Source: Sulfurovum sp. (GTDB taxonomy: Bacteria; Campylobacterota; Campylobacteria; Campylobacterales; Sulfurovaceae). Taken from it: a stretch of 7,560 nucleotides of DNA. Location of the stretch: the NCBI GenBank assembly GCA_020721385.1, contig DYMW01000074.1:1-7560 (forward strand), in the 5' to 3' direction. The translations under genes were made by a program, and so were the position numbers. The notes below the pieces were generated by a model. It was not told where the DNA came from and ran no database searches. It saw only the letters and a program-made list of their open reading frames with translations. This document shows positions 5,882-7,560 of the stretch, piece by piece (the first letter of the stretch is position 1; each line of letters opens with the position of its first letter).

Positions 5882-7512
5882 AATTCACCTCTAAAAAATT
5901 TTACTAATTTTTCTTTGAGCATTTTATCTCTTGCTTGAAAATCATTATAGTTTAGGGTTGATAAGCTTCGGCTATCTTCTTCTATCTCTTTATTTTGTGA
6001 TGTTTGGTAATAGGCTATCTTTTTATCCAAAGCAAGACTTTTTTTAGGGATATCAAGAACTATAAAATTTCCTAAACTATCAACAAAACTCTCTAACTCT
6101 TCTTGATTCCATGCTAACTCTTTTTTATCTTTGAGATTTACTATCTTATCTGTAGAATATTTTGATAAAGCGATTGATTTATCACTATAAAAAGCCAACA
6201 AAGCATAACCATATTTTAAAATTCCAAGATATTCAAAGGATTCTATAGATACATTTTGATAATAACTATCTATAATTTCATTTTTAGAAATTTTCTTAAT
6301 AATATTAAAAATTTCAAATTTTATTTTAGCGGTAGAACCATAATAATAAACATAACGTACAATAGATTCTAAGATAATATACTCAATTTTCTCAAAATTT
6401 CTATTTTTATAAAGATAAACGACTAATGCAAATTTTGGATATTGATTCGTATATGCTTCAATAAGTTGTAACCATTTAGCTAGTTGACTCTCTTTCTGTT
6501 TTTCTTGATTGATAAATTCCAATACTTCAATGATTTGATTCAAGTCTTCCATTATCTCTTTATATTTTTTAAGATGAAAAGGTGAATAGTCTTTTATAGT
6601 AAAAAACTCTCTTAAATTTGTCTCATTGGTTGTGATACCTTGCTCTCCTCGAATAATATGCGAATAGTATCGAAAGACATCATCTATTTCAATATTCAAA
6701 TTGTCACAACTATTTTTAAATGTTTTCCATAAATCAATGAAAATGGCCTCTTCTCCAATAGTTTTAGCTCTTTTATAAAGTTTGGCTTTAAAAATATCTG
6801 CATCTTCAAGATTCATTCCTCGATTATTAATTGTCTCAAAGATAATCAACGCTTTTTCACCCGCTTCCTCTTTAGTTTTTCCCCTAAGCTCTATGGGTAA
6901 AAGATAAACTTTTTCGAGTAAATAATTAATAAACTTATCTATATCACATTTTTGTTGCTCTATAAAGTAACTAAACCAATAATAAAAATAAATACTATTT
7001 TGCTGAAACTGATTTAAATTATTTTTAACTTTAAACTCCCCTTTTTTATTAGTACATTCTCTAATAAGCTCTTTAAATTTCTCTTTCTCATATTTCAAAA
7101 CATCTTCTAGCATCTTTTTATCATCAGATTCAAATACTTCTGTTTTAATCCGATATTCATAACGTCGTGTTTTTCGACTCATCCCTCCTAAAATTTTGTC
7201 AAAATCATTTTTAAATAGTTCATCTTCTGTAAATAAAGAGAGTACTCTTATCATCAAAAATAGAGTAGTAAGCCGTTGTTGTCCATCCACCACATCAAGT
7301 TCATAATCATCATTTTCACTCTTTGCAATGATAAGATTACCTATAAAATAATCTTCTTGAGAATTAAATCCTTCCATCAAATCATTGTAAAGTTGAAAAC
7401 AGTGATCATATTCCCATGAATAAGGTCTTTGATACTCTGGTATGATATATTGTTCATCAATTTTCAATATATTTAATATCTTTTTTTGTTCTGCTGTTAA
7501 CGATAATGCCAT
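5878..7512 (-). CDS. DUF262 (GmrSD N-terminal-like) protein with a divergent DUF1524-like C-terminus
   Basis: Soluble protein of 544 residues. The N-terminal DUF262 domain carries IPEYQRPYSW (24-33), DVVDGQQRLTTL (73-84) and FETINNRGMNLEDADI (225-240). In GmrSD and SspE this ParB-like domain binds or hydrolyses nucleotides and senses modified DNA. The middle, about 270-430, is helical. The C-terminal part resembles the DUF1524 region: KYGYALLAFY (433-442), LGNFIVLD (480-487), and a final ARDKMLKEKLVKFF helix. However, where DUF1524 proteins usually have the HNH motif (HxxP, often EHIxP), this one reads STDKIV (453-458), with no histidine nearby, so canonical nuclease activity seems absent. 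RloF of Campylobacter restriction loci is, as I recall, a DUF262 protein, which makes a restriction-linked role plausible. ATG 7512 is preceded by AGGGGG 8 nt upstream. It is the first complete gene of a tightly overlapping set. The identification of the family is firm; the role in defence is inference. Confidence 0.9.
   Translation of the reverse strand: MALSLTAEQKKILNILKIDEQYIIPEYQRPYSWEYDHCFQLYNDLMEGFNSQEDYFIGNLIIAKSENDDYELDVVDGQQRLTTLFLMIRVLSLFTEDELFKNDFDKILGGMSRKTRRYEYRIKTEVFESDDKKMLEDVLKYEKEKFKELIRECTNKKGEFKVKNNLNQFQQNSIYFYYWFSYFIEQQKCDIDKFINYLLEKVYLLPIELRGKTKEEAGEKALIIFETINNRGMNLEDADIFKAKLYKRAKTIGEEAIFIDLWKTFKNSCDNLNIEIDDVFRYYSHIIRGEQGITTNETNLREFFTIKDYSPFHLKKYKEIMEDLNQIIEVLEFINQEKQKESQLAKWLQLIEAYTNQYPKFALVVYLYKNRNFEKIEYIILESIVRYVYYYGSTAKIKFEIFNIIKKISKNEIIDSYYQNVSIESFEYLGILKYGYALLAFYSDKSIALSKYSTDKIVNLKDKKELAWNQEELESFVDSLGNFIVLDIPKKSLALDKKIAYYQTSQNKEIEEDSRSLSTLNYNDFQARDKMLKEKLVKFFRGEL
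5886..5891 (-). promoter_or_regulatory. Strong ribosome binding site for the ATPase gene, inside the DUF262 gene
   Basis: The minus strand reads GAGGTG, 4 nt before ATG 5881, within the last codons of the DUF262 gene. It fixes the ATPase start and, with the ATGA overlap, argues that the two proteins are made together. Confidence 0.75.
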
Positions 7513-7520
7513 TATTAATA

Positions 7521-7526
7521 CCCCCT
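7521..7526 (-). promoter_or_regulatory. Ribosome binding site of the DUF262 gene
   Basis: The minus strand reads AGGGGG, 8 nt before ATG 7512. It overlaps the TAG stop (7527-7525) of the upstream open frame, an arrangement typical of genes inside an operon. It supports ATG 7512 as the true start. Confidence 0.6.
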
Positions 7527-7560
7527 AAAATTCTTTTTCTATTTGAACTATTTTCATTTC
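7525..7560 (-). CDS. Possible 3' tail of an upstream gene (partial)
   Basis: The minus strand from the window edge is open for 11 codons (EMKIVQIEKEF) and ends at TAG 7527-7525, 12 nt before the DUF262 start. The charged, amphipathic sequence and the close spacing look like the end of a gene in the same operon, but 11 codons are too few to prove coding. I do not see a convincing promoter in this 48-nt stretch, which is consistent with an operon continuing beyond the window. Confidence 0.25.
   Translation of the reverse strand, partial: EMKIVQIEKEF

Noticed and set aside
1..7560. Insertion sequences, integrases, tRNA genes or attachment repeats around the DUF262/ATPase pair
   Set aside because: None was found by eye; acquisition by transfer is suggested only by composition and the gene junction, not by mobility genes.

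Overview
This AT-rich window carries five chromosomal genes plus the end of a possible sixth. The genes are a fused TRAP permease (DctQM), a YkuD-type L,D-transpeptidase lipoprotein, an NhaC-type antiporter, and a GmrSD-type/ATPase gene pair. The overall character (AT-rich, A/T-tract promoters with recognisable -10 boxes but no clear -35, tightly packed genes) fits Campylobacterota, perhaps an Arcobacter- or Sulfurimonas-like bacterium. That assignment is inference from gene style and not from a marker gene.

Left part (1-2135): an NhaC/PF03553-type antiporter runs leftward off the window edge. Divergent from it, only 39 bp away, is a lipoprotein of the YkuD-type L,D-transpeptidase family (COG3786-like). 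It ends in a strong hairpin that contains its own stop codon.

Middle (2136-2613): a very AT-rich stretch holds a possible bidirectional terminator, a 70-residue orphan protein with a good ribosome binding site and plausible promoter, and a weak AT-only terminator for the TRAP gene.

Right part (2614-7560): three leftward genes overlap one another. First in transcription order is a 544-residue DUF262 (GmrSD N-terminal-like) protein, then a compact 462-residue RecF/SMC-type ATPase joined to it by an ATGA overlap, then the fused TRAP permease, whose start lies inside the end of the ATPase gene. An 11-codon tail of an open frame ends 12 nt before the DUF262 gene, so the operon may begin outside the window.

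The most interesting part is the DUF262 + ATPase pair at 4493-7512. It looks like an accessory, defence-type module. The DUF262 protein keeps its N-terminal nucleotide-binding motifs, and its C-terminal end resembles that of DUF1524/GmrSD proteins, but the HxxP of the HNH nuclease is not where I expect it. If confirmed, this would be a GmrSD-like sensor without its own nuclease, paired with an ATPase. The module sits directly against a metabolic TRAP transporter that has no DctP binding-protein gene in this window.
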